Source of the DNA: Streptomyces sp. ISL-100
GTDB lineage: Bacteria; Actinomycetota; Actinomycetes; Streptomycetales; Streptomycetaceae
Direction of reading: 5' to 3'
NCBI RefSeq assembly: GCF_018614615.1
Contig: NZ_JAGGOK010000029.1
Location: forward strand, 62,001 to 126,000
Length of the DNA: 64,000 bases
This document shows, in pieces, positions 52,267 through 61,552 of this stretch. Below the pieces are notes generated by a model, which did not search any database, was not told where the DNA came from, and saw only the letters and a list, made by a program, of their open reading frames with translations. A program made the translations under genes and the position numbers. The stretch's first letter is position 1; every line of letters starts with the position of its first letter.

Positions 52267-53333
52267 GTGGTCCTTGAGGGTCCTGAGAGGGGGTCGACGT
52301 GCGGAAGGGGTACGGGGCAGATCCGGACGAGGGTGCAGTACCAGCGCATGCCGATGGCGATGCCGCACAGTGCGACCAGGTCGCCCTTCTTCAGTTCGCC
52401 GCGCTCGAGGTGTTCGCCGAGTGAGACCAGCTGGTCGGCGGCGCCCATGTGGCCATGCACGGCCGCCAGTTCGGCATTGGTGCGCTCCACCGGGATCCCC
52501 AGAGCGTCGGCCATCTCCCGCATGGACGCCTGGCCGTCGTTGATGTAGATCACCCGCGCCAGGTCGGCGCGATCCACCCCGGCCTTCCGGCAGGCGTCGT
52601 CGACCACGTCGACGACCCGCTGCTCCAGATCGTGCACGAAGGCCATCAGCCGCTTGGGGTCGCGGTCGAAGTGGGTCTGCACGCGCAGCAGGCCGCTCGG
52701 AGCGGTCAGGCTGTTCCAGCTCAGCGGCGGCAGCGGGGAGACGCTGCCGCCGTACTCGCTGCGGAAGAAGTCACACAGGTCCGGGTCGGTGGTCTGCGAC
52801 GTTGCCAGCCACCGGTTGTCCTCGTAACCGCGCTTGAGAATGACGGCGACCGCGGCATCGCTGTGCACGGAATTGTTCACGGTCATGCGGTTGCGATGGA
52901 ATTCACTGGTGCGGTTGACCGCGACAAAGAGCACATTGTCCAGCTCGGGCTGAATGGCAAGCTGGCCCGCGATGATTCCCAGGCCGGTCACGCCCGAGGC
53001 GCATCCCTCATTGAGTAGCAGCGTCTGCACGAGCGGGGTCCGCAGTTCGCGGGCCAGGGCGGCGGAAGAGTCCCAGTGCGGGTACTCGGGGTGGTCGGAA
53101 GTGGCGTACACGACGAGGCCGAGCTCGTCGGCGGCCATGCCGGCCCGCTTGAGCGCGTCCTCGGCGGCCTGTGTGGCCAGTTCGACCGCGTGCACGTCCT
53201 TCGGCGCCCGGTGGAAGGTGGTGTATCCCCACCCGATGATCCGCTCCGGGTCCGGTACGAAGTCGGCCGCCACGTCGGCAACGACCTGCGTCTCACCGAA
53301 AGCGTAGCCGAATTCGGCTATTCCGAAATCCAT
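52263..53333 (-). CDS. KAS III-like (thiolase-fold) acyltransferase/condensing enzyme
   Basis: Protein of 356 residues with the thiolase fold and nucleophile Cys111 in NEGCASGVTG. The usual FabH His (PHQAN) is replaced by YINDGQAS (265-266 Asn-Asp). The usual Asn region reads AAVHGHMGAADQ, with His293/His295. The canonical Cys-His-Asn triad is thus altered, as in KAS III-like enzymes that make esters or tetronate-type C-C/C-O bonds. It may offload or condense glyceryl-ACP. GGAG lies 7 bases before ATG 53333. First gene of the minus-strand operon. Confidence 0.85.
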   Translation of the reverse strand: MDFGIAEFGYAFGETQVVADVAADFVPDPERIIGWGYTTFHRAPKDVHAVELATQAAEDALKRAGMAADELGLVVYATSDHPEYPHWDSSAALARELRTPLVQTLLLNEGCASGVTGLGIIAGQLAIQPELDNVLFVAVNRTSEFHRNRMTVNNSVHSDAAVAVILKRGYEDNRWLATSQTTDPDLCDFFRSEYGGSVSPLPPLSWNSLTAPSGLLRVQTHFDRDPKRLMAFVHDLEQRVVDVVDDACRKAGVDRADLARVIYINDGQASMREMADALGIPVERTNAELAAVHGHMGAADQLVSLGEHLERGELKKGDLVALCGIAIGMRWYCTLVRICPVPLPHVDPLSGPSRTT

Positions 53334-53615
53334 TTGAGGTCTCCTGCTCAGGGGCACATGCCGTCGCAGCGAGTCTGGGCAATGTGCCGGGCCCGGCACA
53401 ACCGCGCCGATGGTGCAAGTTGTTGTGGTGCACCTTTATGCAGGATGAGAAGTGCGGCTGATCGCGGCAACCGGCCGGCGGGCGGGAAAAGTTGCAGCTT
53501 TGGGGAAGGGCGGGAGGCCCCTAGTCTCGGGTGGATCCCCCGGATCCCCATATTTTCCTTCCGAATTCGTCCGTGATTCCCCGACGGATCCCGGCATTAC
53601 GAGAGGTTCTATTCC
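53334..53615. promoter_or_regulatory. divergent promoter region of the two cluster operons
   Basis: 282 bp between the KAS III-like gene and the ATP-grasp gene. It contains a repeated GGTGCA element (near 53411 and 53428), and TCCGT/ACGGA arms near 53570-53588 just upstream of the plus-strand start. I could not assign promoters, but this is the natural target for the cluster regulator. Confidence 0.5.
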
Positions 53616-54995
53616 ATGGACCGCGTGTCCCTGACGAAGGAGTACCTGGCCGAGGTCGCCGCAAGCGGCGCCACCGCGGCCGAACTCGTGGGCTCACAGC
53701 CCGAGTCCAAGCTCCTGAACGGGCTGTACCAGGGCCGGTATCTCTCCCGCCCGCTGTTCCTCGGCCACCAGGAGCAGACTCGGCTCGCCGCCGACCTGGA
53801 GAACATGCGGACCGCTCTGGTCAGCCTCCCCGACCGGCTCTTCGGCGGTGACCTGGCCGCCTTCGCCCGCGCCGTGGGCATGACCGACCTGCAGGTCTCC
53901 GCCATCCTGCGCAGCCGCGGCGCCTCCGTCACCCGCCAGGCCCGCGCCGACATGTACGCCGACGCGACCGGCATGCGGCTGCTGGAATTCAACATGGGCA
54001 GCACCCTCGGCGGCATGGACAACGCCGACATGTGCCGGGCCCTGCTCGACCACCCGGTGCTGGCCGACTACGCGGAGCGCCGCGGTCTCACCTACGTGGA
54101 CACCATGCGCGAGCAGGTCAACAACATGTTCGTGGAGTCCGGCTTCGAGCCCGGCTCCCGCCCGGTGGTCGCGCTGACCGACTGGCCGAGCAGCTTCGAG
54201 AACCTGGCCCCGTACATGGAGCAGTTCTGCGAGCGCTGGCAGGCCATGGGCCTGGATGCCCACCCCTGCCACATCGGGCAGCTGGACGTCCGCGACGGCG
54301 CGGTCTGGCTCGGCGCGCGCCGCGTCGACATCATCTCCCGCATGTTCCTCATCGAGGACCTGTTGGAGTCCGGCGAGGCGCCGAGCCTGATGGATCCGGT
54401 CCTGGACGCCGCCCACCGCGGAGAGGTGAAGATCTTCACTCCGATGGACTCGGAGCTGTTCGCCAGCAAGGGCGCCCTCGCGATGCTCTCCGACGAGGCC
54501 AACCGCGGCCTGTTCACCGAGGCGGAACTGGCCAGCCTGGACCGGATTCTCCCGTGGACCCGGATGGTCCGCCGCGGCGAGGTCACCCTGGAGGACGGCG
54601 AGCGAGTCGACCTGGTCGAGTACGCCCTCGCCCACCAGGAGGACCTGGCGCTCAAGCCGACTCTGCTGCACGGCGGCCACGGCGTTCTGCTCGGCTGGTC
54701 GGACGATGTGTCCCCCGAGCTGTGGCGCGAGCAGCTCACCGGCGCGCTCGACGGCCCGTACGTCATCCAGCGCAGGGTGGTTCCCGAGCCCGAGCTGTTC
54801 CCCGACGCCGAGGGGCAGCTCCGTCAATGGACCGTCGCCTGGGGTGTGTTCACCGTGGTCAACGGCTATGGCGGCGCGATGGCGCGGGCCACCACCGTCG
54901 AGTCCGGCGAGGGCGTGGTGAACGTCGCCAACGGTGCGCACGCCGGTGCCGTCCTGCACGAGGCCGCCCCGGCAGCGGCCGCCGTGGAGGAGTGA
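53616..54995 (+). CDS. glutathionylspermidine synthase-like ATP-grasp ligase
   Basis: Protein of 459 residues. The body shows the circularly permuted ATP-grasp pattern of the glutathionylspermidine-synthase (GSP_synth) family: MRLLEFNMGSTLGGMDNADM (substrate side), later MALKPTL-like ALKPTLLHGGHGVLLGWSDD (ATP/Mg binding) and PYVIQRRVVPEPELF. Such enzymes join a carboxylate to an amine with ATP. Likely role: an amide or peptide bond in the cluster product. The stop overlaps the next ATG (TGATG). Confidence 0.82.
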   Translation: MDRVSLTKEYLAEVAASGATAAELVGSQPESKLLNGLYQGRYLSRPLFLGHQEQTRLAADLENMRTALVSLPDRLFGGDLAAFARAVGMTDLQVSAILRSRGASVTRQARADMYADATGMRLLEFNMGSTLGGMDNADMCRALLDHPVLADYAERRGLTYVDTMREQVNNMFVESGFEPGSRPVVALTDWPSSFENLAPYMEQFCERWQAMGLDAHPCHIGQLDVRDGAVWLGARRVDIISRMFLIEDLLESGEAPSLMDPVLDAAHRGEVKIFTPMDSELFASKGALAMLSDEANRGLFTEAELASLDRILPWTRMVRRGEVTLEDGERVDLVEYALAHQEDLALKPTLLHGGHGVLLGWSDDVSPELWREQLTGALDGPYVIQRRVVPEPELFPDAEGQLRQWTVAWGVFTVVNGYGGAMARATTVESGEGVVNVANGAHAGAVLHEAAPAAAAVEE

Positions 54996-56803
54996 TGCAC
55001 TCCGCGTCACAGCCGGCGGCATCCGGCGCGGCCGACGCGGTCCTGGGTCCGGTACTGAGCGCTCTCGCGGTGATCCTGGTGGTGGCGTTCCTCTGCGGCC
55101 GGCTGGCCGAACGCCGGCGCCAGCCCGCTGTGATGGGGGAGATCGTGGCGGGGGTGGCACTCGGGCCGAGCCTGCTCGGGCTGCTTCCCGGCGATCCGGT
55201 GCAGCTGCTGTTCCCGGCGGAGGCGCGCCCCTACCTCCAGGTCCTGGCACAGGTGGGGCTGGTCCTGTTCATGTTCGGGGTCGGCCACCGCTTCGACGTG
55301 GCGCATCTGCGGGGTACGGGCCGTCAGGTCGCCGCGGTCTCCCTCGGCTCGGTTGTGCTGCCCTTCGTTCTCGGCGGCGGCACGGCTGTCGCGCTGTACG
55401 CGTGGAGCCGGCCCGTGGCGGCCGACGGGCGGTCGCCGGGGCTGCTGGCCTTCGCGCTCTTCCTGGGCACCGCCATGTCCATCACAGCCTTCCCGGTGCT
55501 GGCCCGGATCATCGCGGACCGCGGTCTGTACCGGGACAAGGTGGGCGCCATGTCACTGGCCTGCGCGGCTCTCCAGGACCTCGTCGCCTGGTGCGTGCTG
55601 GCCCTGGTCGTGGTGGTGGCGGGCGCCGGGGACGCGTGGTCGCTCGCAAGGATGATGGGCTGGTCGGCGCTGCTGCTGGTGGCCCTGGTGTACGTCGTAC
55701 GGCCCGCGCTGCGACTGCTGCTGGCATCCGGCCGGCGCTGGGGCGGCAACAGTGGGATGGGGCAGGCGGTACTGGTGGCCGGGGCGCTCCTGAGCGCCTG
55801 GGCCACTCACGAGGTGGGCCTGCACGCCGTGTTCGGGGCCTTCGCCTTCGGCGCGGTCGTACCGAAAGCCGACGCGCTGCGGGGCGAGGCCGGCGCGGTC
55901 ACCGGCTGGCGCGTCCACCTCACCGACGGCACTGCCCTGACCTGCCGGGACCTGGTCGTCGGCGCGGGCCGTGACGCCCACGTCCCCGAGGTCTTCCAGG
56001 GCCTGCCGAAGGACCGGGTCATCCACAGCACCCGCTTCACCGAGGGGCTCGCCACCCTCGGCGAACAGCGCACCCGCCGGATCGCGGTCATCGGCGCCGC
56101 GCAGAGCGCCGCGGAGATGCTGTGGACCTCGCACCAGAGCTTCCCGGACGCCGAGTGCACCATGATCATGCGGTCGATCGGGCTGAACTCGTACGAGAGC
56201 AGCAAGTTCACCAACGAGATCTTCTACTCGTCGTTCGTGGACGAGTTCTACGCCGCCTCCGCCCCCGCCCGCGAGCAGCTGCTGCGTGAAATGCACCGCA
56301 CCAACTACGCGGGCCTGGCCCCCGGGATGCTGGACACGCTCTACCGGCAGACCTATGTGGAGAAGCTGACCGGCGACGAGCGCCTGCGCCTGATCACCAT
56401 GACCGATGTGACCGCCGCCGCGCTCGACGGGAACGACGTTGTCCTGACCCTCTCCAACCGCCGTACCGGCGAGGTGTCCGAGCACCGTTGCGACACCGTG
56501 ATGCTCGGCACCGGGTTCGAGCCCGGCATGCCGTGGCTGGTCCGCGAGTTGAGCCGGTCCGCCGGGCTCAAGGGCACCGAGGACATCGCCGTGGACCGCA
56601 ACTACCGGCTCGTGCTGCCCGACGGCAGCACGGGCACCTGCCACCTCCAAGGCGTCAACGAGGCCACCCACGGCATCGCCGACTCGCTGCTGAGCGTGCT
56701 CGCCGCGCGGGCCGGCGACATCGTCACCGACCTGCTGGCCGTGCGCGCGGAGCGCTCCGCCGACCGCCCCGACGCAGAAATCCCCGCCGCCCAGGTCGCC
56801 TGA
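54995..56803 (+). CDS. chimeric ORF: N-terminal cation/H+ antiporter, C-terminal lysine/ornithine N-hydroxylase
   Basis: One open frame of 602 residues. Residues 1-~292 are a CPA2 Na+/H+ antiporter with about nine helices (GEIVAGVALGPSLLGLL, AALQDLVAW, HAVFGAFAFGAVVP), breaking off before the last helices. Residues ~303-602 are the C-terminal two thirds of an IucD/SidA/PvdA-type N-hydroxylase: NADPH-binding IAVIGAAQSAAEML and C-terminal VMLGTGFEPGMP. Its N-terminal FAD-binding part (~140 residues, GxGPxxL motif) is missing. Two separate genes appear joined by an in-frame deletion of roughly 0.8-1 kb with the junction near 55865-55903. Neither half should be functional alone. Confidence 0.8.
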   Translation: MHSASQPAASGAADAVLGPVLSALAVILVVAFLCGRLAERRRQPAVMGEIVAGVALGPSLLGLLPGDPVQLLFPAEARPYLQVLAQVGLVLFMFGVGHRFDVAHLRGTGRQVAAVSLGSVVLPFVLGGGTAVALYAWSRPVAADGRSPGLLAFALFLGTAMSITAFPVLARIIADRGLYRDKVGAMSLACAALQDLVAWCVLALVVVVAGAGDAWSLARMMGWSALLLVALVYVVRPALRLLLASGRRWGGNSGMGQAVLVAGALLSAWATHEVGLHAVFGAFAFGAVVPKADALRGEAGAVTGWRVHLTDGTALTCRDLVVGAGRDAHVPEVFQGLPKDRVIHSTRFTEGLATLGEQRTRRIAVIGAAQSAAEMLWTSHQSFPDAECTMIMRSIGLNSYESSKFTNEIFYSSFVDEFYAASAPAREQLLREMHRTNYAGLAPGMLDTLYRQTYVEKLTGDERLRLITMTDVTAAALDGNDVVLTLSNRRTGEVSEHRCDTVMLGTGFEPGMPWLVRELSRSAGLKGTEDIAVDRNYRLVLPDGSTGTCHLQGVNEATHGIADSLLSVLAARAGDIVTDLLAVRAERSADRPDAEIPAAQVA

Positions 56804-56823
56804 CCCGAGGAGAACACGCACAC

Positions 56824-57241
56824 ATGAAGACCATGGAGATCCACCCGCTCGACCGCGCCGGCCTCAAGTCCGACAACGGCCTCGCCGCTCAGCGGCTGAT
56901 GCCCTGGCCGCTGCTGAACGCCCCCTTCGAGGGCTCGTGGTGCGGTCGTGCGCCCGGGTGCCGAGTCCGGGGCCCACGCCCACCATGAGTACGAGATCTG
57001 GATCGCGGTCAGCGGCTTCGCCGAACTCCTCGTGGACGGCGAGTACATCCCGTTCACCAAGGGCGACATCGTCCACTTCGTACCCGGCCAGAGGCACCAG
57101 GTGCTGAACCGGGGCGACGAGGACTTCGAGATGTACGCCGTGTGGTGGGACGCCGACCTGGCCCGGGCGTTCGGTGAGCGTCACACCCGCACCGGGGTCG
57201 GGCAGGCCGCACAGGCCGAGGCGACTGGAGCTGCCGGATGA
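56824..57241 (+). pseudogene. cupin-domain protein of the hydrazine-forming system, one-base frameshift
   Basis: GAGGAG precedes ATG 56824. Frame 1 gives MKTMEIHPLDRAGLKSDNGL through NAPFEGSWC, then fails. From ~56944 another frame gives RPGAESGAHAHHEYEIWIAV...GQRHQVLN, a cupin core with metal ligands His-x-His-His, Glu and a later His. Removing one G in TGCGGTCGTG (56941-56950) restores a 138-residue protein. Its stop overlaps the next ATG (ATGA). In Spb40/Tri28-type enzymes this cupin is fused to a MetRS-like domain and completes N-N bond formation; here the two are separate genes. Sequencing error or true mutation cannot be told apart. Confidence 0.8.
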
Positions 57242-58836
57242 GCACCGGCACCGGACGCCCGGTCATCCTGATCGCCGCCACCCCCACCCCCAACGGCGAC
57301 CTGCACGTCGGCCATCTGGCCGGTCCCTACCTCTCCGCCGACATCTACGCCCGCCGTCAGCGTGCCCTGGGTCGCCAGGTCACGCTGACCACCTGTACCG
57401 ACGACAGCCAGAGCTATGTCGTCGCCAGCGCACGCCGCAACGGCACCACCCCCGCGGAGCTGGTCGCCGGCGCCACCTCCGCCATCGAGAAGTCGCTGTA
57501 CGCGATGGGCATCTCGATGGACGGCCTGCCGCCCATCGACGACAACTACCGGGCCACCGTCCTGGAGTTCGTGCAGCGCCTTCACGACGACGGCCGGCTC
57601 CGGCTGCGTACCGTACAGCTGCCCTACGCCGAAACCACCGGACAGTTCCTGTACGACGGCCTGGTCGGCGGCGAATGCCCCGTCTGTCTGGTGCCCAGCA
57701 GCGCGGGCGCCTGCGAGGGCTGCGGACACCCCAACAACTTCACCGACCTGCTCCGCCCGTACAACGTCCTCAACCCCGACGAGCCGGTCAGCCACCGCGA
57801 GTGCGTCATCTGGGTGCTGCCCGCCGAGGAGTACCGCGCAAGCATCGAGGAGCACTTCGACCGCGTCAGCCCGCTGTGGCGGCCTCCCGCCGCACAGCTC
57901 GTCCGGGAGATCATGGCCCGCCCCCTGCCCGACATCCCCATCACGGTGCCGGGGGAGTGGGGCATCGAGGCCCCGTTCGCCGAAACACCCGGCCAGATCC
58001 TCTACCCGTGGATCGAGGCCATGCCCGCCTCCATGTACGCCACGTGGTGGGCGGCAGGGCAGCAGGGGGACCGGCGCGAGGAGACCGACGCGCACTGGCG
58101 CGCCGACACCGGAGCCGAACTCGTCTATTTCCACGGCTTCGACAACGTCTTCCACTGGGGCCTGCTGGACCTGGTGATGCTGCTTGCGCACGGCGACCGC
58201 TACATCACCCCGGCGAGCAACGTGTGCAACCAGTTCTACGAGCTCGACCACGCCAAGTTCTCCACTTCACGCCGGCACCTCATCAACAGCACCGAGCTGC
58301 TGCGGGACGCCCCGCGCGACGTGGCCCGCTTCTTCCTCGCGCTCACCGCACCCGAGTACCAGCGCACCAACTTCGACGCGCGGAACTTCCGGGCCCTGGT
58401 CGACGAGCGGCTCACCACCCCGTGGAACCGGCTCGCGGTCGCCCTGGACACGCTGACCGCCGCTGCCGGCCGTGCCGCTGCGGAAACGCCGCTGGAGACC
58501 AGCCCCGAGGGCCGCCGCCGCGCGGCCGCCGTCGCCGAACGGTTCACTGTGGCGTACGCGCTGCCCACGTTCAGCCCGGCCATGGCCGCGGACATCGTGG
58601 TGCAGCAGGTGGCCCGGCTGCTGATGGTGGCCGAGGCCGCCGTCGCCGGGGCCGACGAGGAAGGTGCGTACGCCGGACTCGGCGACCTGCTGGCGCAGGT
58701 CGCGGCCGTCCTCACCGGCGGCGCGCCGATTCTCGTCGACGCCGCCGACCAAGCGCGCGACCAGGGCCTCGCCCTGGACCCGGCGGCCGCGCCCCCGGAG
58801 ACGATCGCCGCCTTCGCCCTGCCCCGCCTGGACTGA
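57238..58836 (+). CDS. methionyl-tRNA synthetase-like enzyme of a hydrazine (N-N bond) forming system
   Basis: Class I aminoacyl-tRNA synthetase paralogue of 532 residues. The HIGH motif is HVGH at 23-26 (ATPTPNGDLHVGHLAG). A zinc knuckle CPVC...CEGC is near 144-161. The KMSKS equivalent is the degenerate KFSTS in DHAKFSTSRRH. The helical anticodon-domain region is kept, but there is no C-terminal tRNA-binding extension. In s56-p1 and triacsin type pathways the MetRS-like part activates glycine and esterifies it to N6-hydroxylysine before the cupin rearranges it to a hydrazine. It lies directly after the cupin gene (ATGA). Confidence 0.87.
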   Translation: MSTGTGRPVILIAATPTPNGDLHVGHLAGPYLSADIYARRQRALGRQVTLTTCTDDSQSYVVASARRNGTTPAELVAGATSAIEKSLYAMGISMDGLPPIDDNYRATVLEFVQRLHDDGRLRLRTVQLPYAETTGQFLYDGLVGGECPVCLVPSSAGACEGCGHPNNFTDLLRPYNVLNPDEPVSHRECVIWVLPAEEYRASIEEHFDRVSPLWRPPAAQLVREIMARPLPDIPITVPGEWGIEAPFAETPGQILYPWIEAMPASMYATWWAAGQQGDRREETDAHWRADTGAELVYFHGFDNVFHWGLLDLVMLLAHGDRYITPASNVCNQFYELDHAKFSTSRRHLINSTELLRDAPRDVARFFLALTAPEYQRTNFDARNFRALVDERLTTPWNRLAVALDTLTAAAGRAAAETPLETSPEGRRRAAAVAERFTVAYALPTFSPAMAADIVVQQVARLLMVAEAAVAGADEEGAYAGLGDLLAQVAAVLTGGAPILVDAADQARDQGLALDPAAAPPETIAAFALPRLD

Positions 58837-58874
58837 GCCCAGCCCCCCTCCGCATCCGGAATGAGAAACTGCAG

Positions 58875-60191
58875 ATGACCACCATGCTTGCCGGCGCCCC
58901 GCCGCACGGGGCCCGGCCCGCCGCGTACCGAAGGACCGAGCGGCTGTTGCTGCCCGCGGTCTTCGTCACCAACCTCGGCAACAACATCCAGCTCATCGCC
59001 TCCTCCCTGCTGATCTACAAGGACTTGGGAACCACCCTGTCCGTCGGCTGGGTGTACGTCCTGGTGGCCCTGCCCCAGGTGCTGCTGTCCGTCCTCTTCG
59101 GCCGCTGGGCCGACCGCTTCGACCGTCGCACCCTGTGCGTCGTGACCGACATTCTCAGCACGCTCACCGCGGCCTTCCTGCCGCTGTGGCTCCTGTTCGG
59201 CGGCGACGGCAGCAGCGCCGCGTACGGGGTGAACCTCGTGCTCGCCGTCCTGTCGGCCCTCTTCATGCCGGCCAGCCTCGCCCTGGTGAAGGAGCGGGTG
59301 CCGGAGGAGCGGCTCGGCAACTTCAACGCCAACTACGAATTCGCCTTCCAGGGCGGCACGATGCTCTCCGGCGTGCTCGGCGGCTTCGCCGTCCAGTTCT
59401 TCGGCGCCACCCCGCTGTTCCTCTTCAACGCCCTGACGTTCGCCGCCTCCGCGCTGCTGCTCTTCTCCCTGGGCCGCAAGCCGGCGGCCACCGCCACGGC
59501 CGGGGCCGCCGCGGAGAGAGAGCCCACCGACGGGAGCTCGACCGGGAGCGCCGAGCCGGCGACCGAAACCGTGCCCGAGCCCGCCACCCCGGCCGCCCCC
59601 GCCGGCCCGGTGCTCCGCCTCGGCTTGCTCTTCAGTGTCGGCAGCGTCATCGTCACCGTCGCCAACACCCTGCTGCTGGTCGTGGTCATCGACCGGTTCC
59701 ACAAGGGCGCCGCCACCCTCGGCATCGCCGACGCGCTCGCCTGCACCGGCATGCTGGCCGGGATCGCCCTCTACAAGCGGATCAAGGACCGGGTCGACTA
59801 CCGGCTGCTGATCCTGGCCGGCTACGGCATCTGCGCGGGCCTTGCCTTCATCCAGCCGTACGCCCTGGCAACGCTGTTGCCAGGCGTCTTCCTCGCGGGC
59901 ATGACGTTCGTCTTCGGCCGGCTGCCCTCCCGCACCGAACTGATGCGCAACGTCGCCGACGAGCGCAGCGGCCGGGTCTTCGGCGCGGCCAACGGCTTCG
60001 GCCTCGCCCTCAGCCTCGTTCTGACCCTGGTCGTGGCCTACGTCTGCGACCGCTTCGGGATCATCCAGGGCTACGCCACCCTCGCGGCCTTCGGCACCCT
60101 CGCGACCGTGGTGTGCGTCGGCAGCCTGTACGTCCGCCCCCACTCCCTCCGGTCGACGACCGGCGCAGTAGCGAAGGGTTCCACGTCGTGA
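58875..60191 (+). CDS. MFS transporter, probable product exporter
   Basis: Permease of 438 residues with about 11-12 hydrophobic segments, an MFS loop after TM2 (GRWADRFDRRTLC) and an unusual Ala/Pro/Thr/Glu-rich central cytoplasmic loop of ~45 residues. It resembles MFS_3/enterobactin-exporter-type proteins found in Streptomyces clusters. Probably self-resistance or export. Its stop overlaps the GTG of the next gene. Confidence 0.87.
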   Translation: MTTMLAGAPPHGARPAAYRRTERLLLPAVFVTNLGNNIQLIASSLLIYKDLGTTLSVGWVYVLVALPQVLLSVLFGRWADRFDRRTLCVVTDILSTLTAAFLPLWLLFGGDGSSAAYGVNLVLAVLSALFMPASLALVKERVPEERLGNFNANYEFAFQGGTMLSGVLGGFAVQFFGATPLFLFNALTFAASALLLFSLGRKPAATATAGAAAEREPTDGSSTGSAEPATETVPEPATPAAPAGPVLRLGLLFSVGSVIVTVANTLLLVVVIDRFHKGAATLGIADALACTGMLAGIALYKRIKDRVDYRLLILAGYGICAGLAFIQPYALATLLPGVFLAGMTFVFGRLPSRTELMRNVADERSGRVFGAANGFGLALSLVLTLVVAYVCDRFGIIQGYATLAAFGTLATVVCVGSLYVRPHSLRSTTGAVAKGSTS

Positions 60192-61433
60192 AGCTCCTGA
60201 CCATCGAGACCCGCCAGTACCTGACGTACTACCACTCCCGCTATCAGCAGGTCGAAGCCCTCGGCCACGAGCTGTACGTGCTCAACGGCGAGGGCACCGA
60301 GGACTTCTGGCCCGCGGACCGCTACCGGCTGGCCGGGTCCAAGCACATCGACGACATGATCGAGAAGGCACGCGCGTGGCACGCGGGGGAGCACTTCGAC
60401 GGGGTCATCACCTTCTCGGAGTCGGCCGTCATCGCCGTCGCCGCCGTCGCCGAGGCCCTGGGACTTCCCTCCATCGGTGTCGAGGCCGCGGTCAACTGCC
60501 GCAACAAGTACCTGATGCGCCAAGCCCACGCACGGCACGGCGTCCCGCACCCGGGTTTCCGGCTCGCCGACAGCCTTCAGACGGCGCTCGATGCCGCGGA
60601 GGAGTTCGGGTACCCGCTCATCCTCAAGCCCACGATGGGCGCCGGCAGCAACTTCGTCTTCCGCATCGACGACGGCGACGAGCTCGCACTGCGCTACCAG
60701 CAGGCCGCCGACGGCATCCGCGAGATGTTCTGGGCGGTCTCCGAGGCCGACGGCATCGACCTCGGCCCGCAGGGCCTGATCGTCGAATCCTTCCTGGACG
60801 GCCGTGAGTTCCTGATCGAGGCCGTGGCGTGGGACGACGAGGTCTACCTCGGTTCCGTTGTGGACCGGATCACCAACGAGGGCGAGACGTTCGACGACGA
60901 CGTCCACCACGTCCCCAGCTCTCTCGGCCCGGAGGAACTCGCCGGAATTCACCGGGTGGTCAAGGCCGCGGCCCACGCCCAAGGCCTGCGCCGCAGCGTC
61001 ATGCACGCCGAGGTCCGCTTCCACCAGGGAAAGCCGTACATCCTGGAGATCGCCGCCCGCGTCGGCGGTGGCGGCCTCGACGCCATCGCCCGGATCACCG
61101 CCGACCACGACCCGATCCGCGCTGTCGCCGACATCGGCGCCGGCCGTCTCCCGCAGGTCCGTCACTACCGGCCCACCGGCACACACATCACCGCCATGTG
61201 CCTGCTCAGCGAGGCAGGCGTGGTCCGTCACGTGGACGTGCCGGCCGATGTCAGCGAGGACGAGCGGGTCTTCCTGCTCAAGATCACGGCACGCGCCGGC
61301 GACATCATCCGCCGCCCCCCCGGACGGCAACACCATCCTCGGCTTCCTCGGCACCACCGGAGACTCCCTCGACTCCGCCCACACGGCGATGACCGAGCTC
61401 GCCTCCAAGATCACCGTCACTTTCGAGGACTGA
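60188..61433 (+). CDS. ATP-grasp amino-acid/peptide ligase (frameshifted near 3' end as sequenced)
   Basis: About 414 residues if the frame is corrected. The N-terminal domain begins MKLLTIETRQYLTYYHSRYQ. The ATP-grasp core has NKYLMRQAHARHGVPHPGF, PLILKPTMGAGSNFVF and the Mg-binding EIAARVGGGG, like L-amino-acid ligases and carboxylate-amine ligases. In a run of seven C (61315-61321) the frame shifts. With six C it ends DGNTILGFLGTTGDS...TVTFED at 61431-61433. As given it loses this end and reads on into the DDAH-like gene. GTG 60188 overlaps the MFS stop. Likely forms a peptide bond in the product. Confidence 0.8.
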
Positions 61434-61552
61434 CAGCCCCACCACAACGCCGGCGGCCGAAACCCGCCGCCGCTTCCGGGACCCGGTGCGCCACCACACC
61501 CGGCCCGCCCGGCCCGGAAACCCCGACCACACCCCAGAAGGGTCAACACCGC

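Noticed and set aside
54032..54994. Upstream extension of the antiporter-hydroxylase frame
   Set aside because: It is an out-of-frame reading of the ATP-grasp gene; the antiporter starts at ATG 54995 overlapping that gene's stop.
57174..58860. Plus-strand frame upstream of and in phase with the MFS gene
   Set aside because: Arg/Pro-rich out-of-frame translation of the MetRS-like gene; the MFS protein starts at 58875 where membrane helices begin.
58267..60143. Long minus-strand frame opposite the MFS gene
   Set aside because: Gly/Glu/Asp/His-rich antisense shadow; no recognisable domain.
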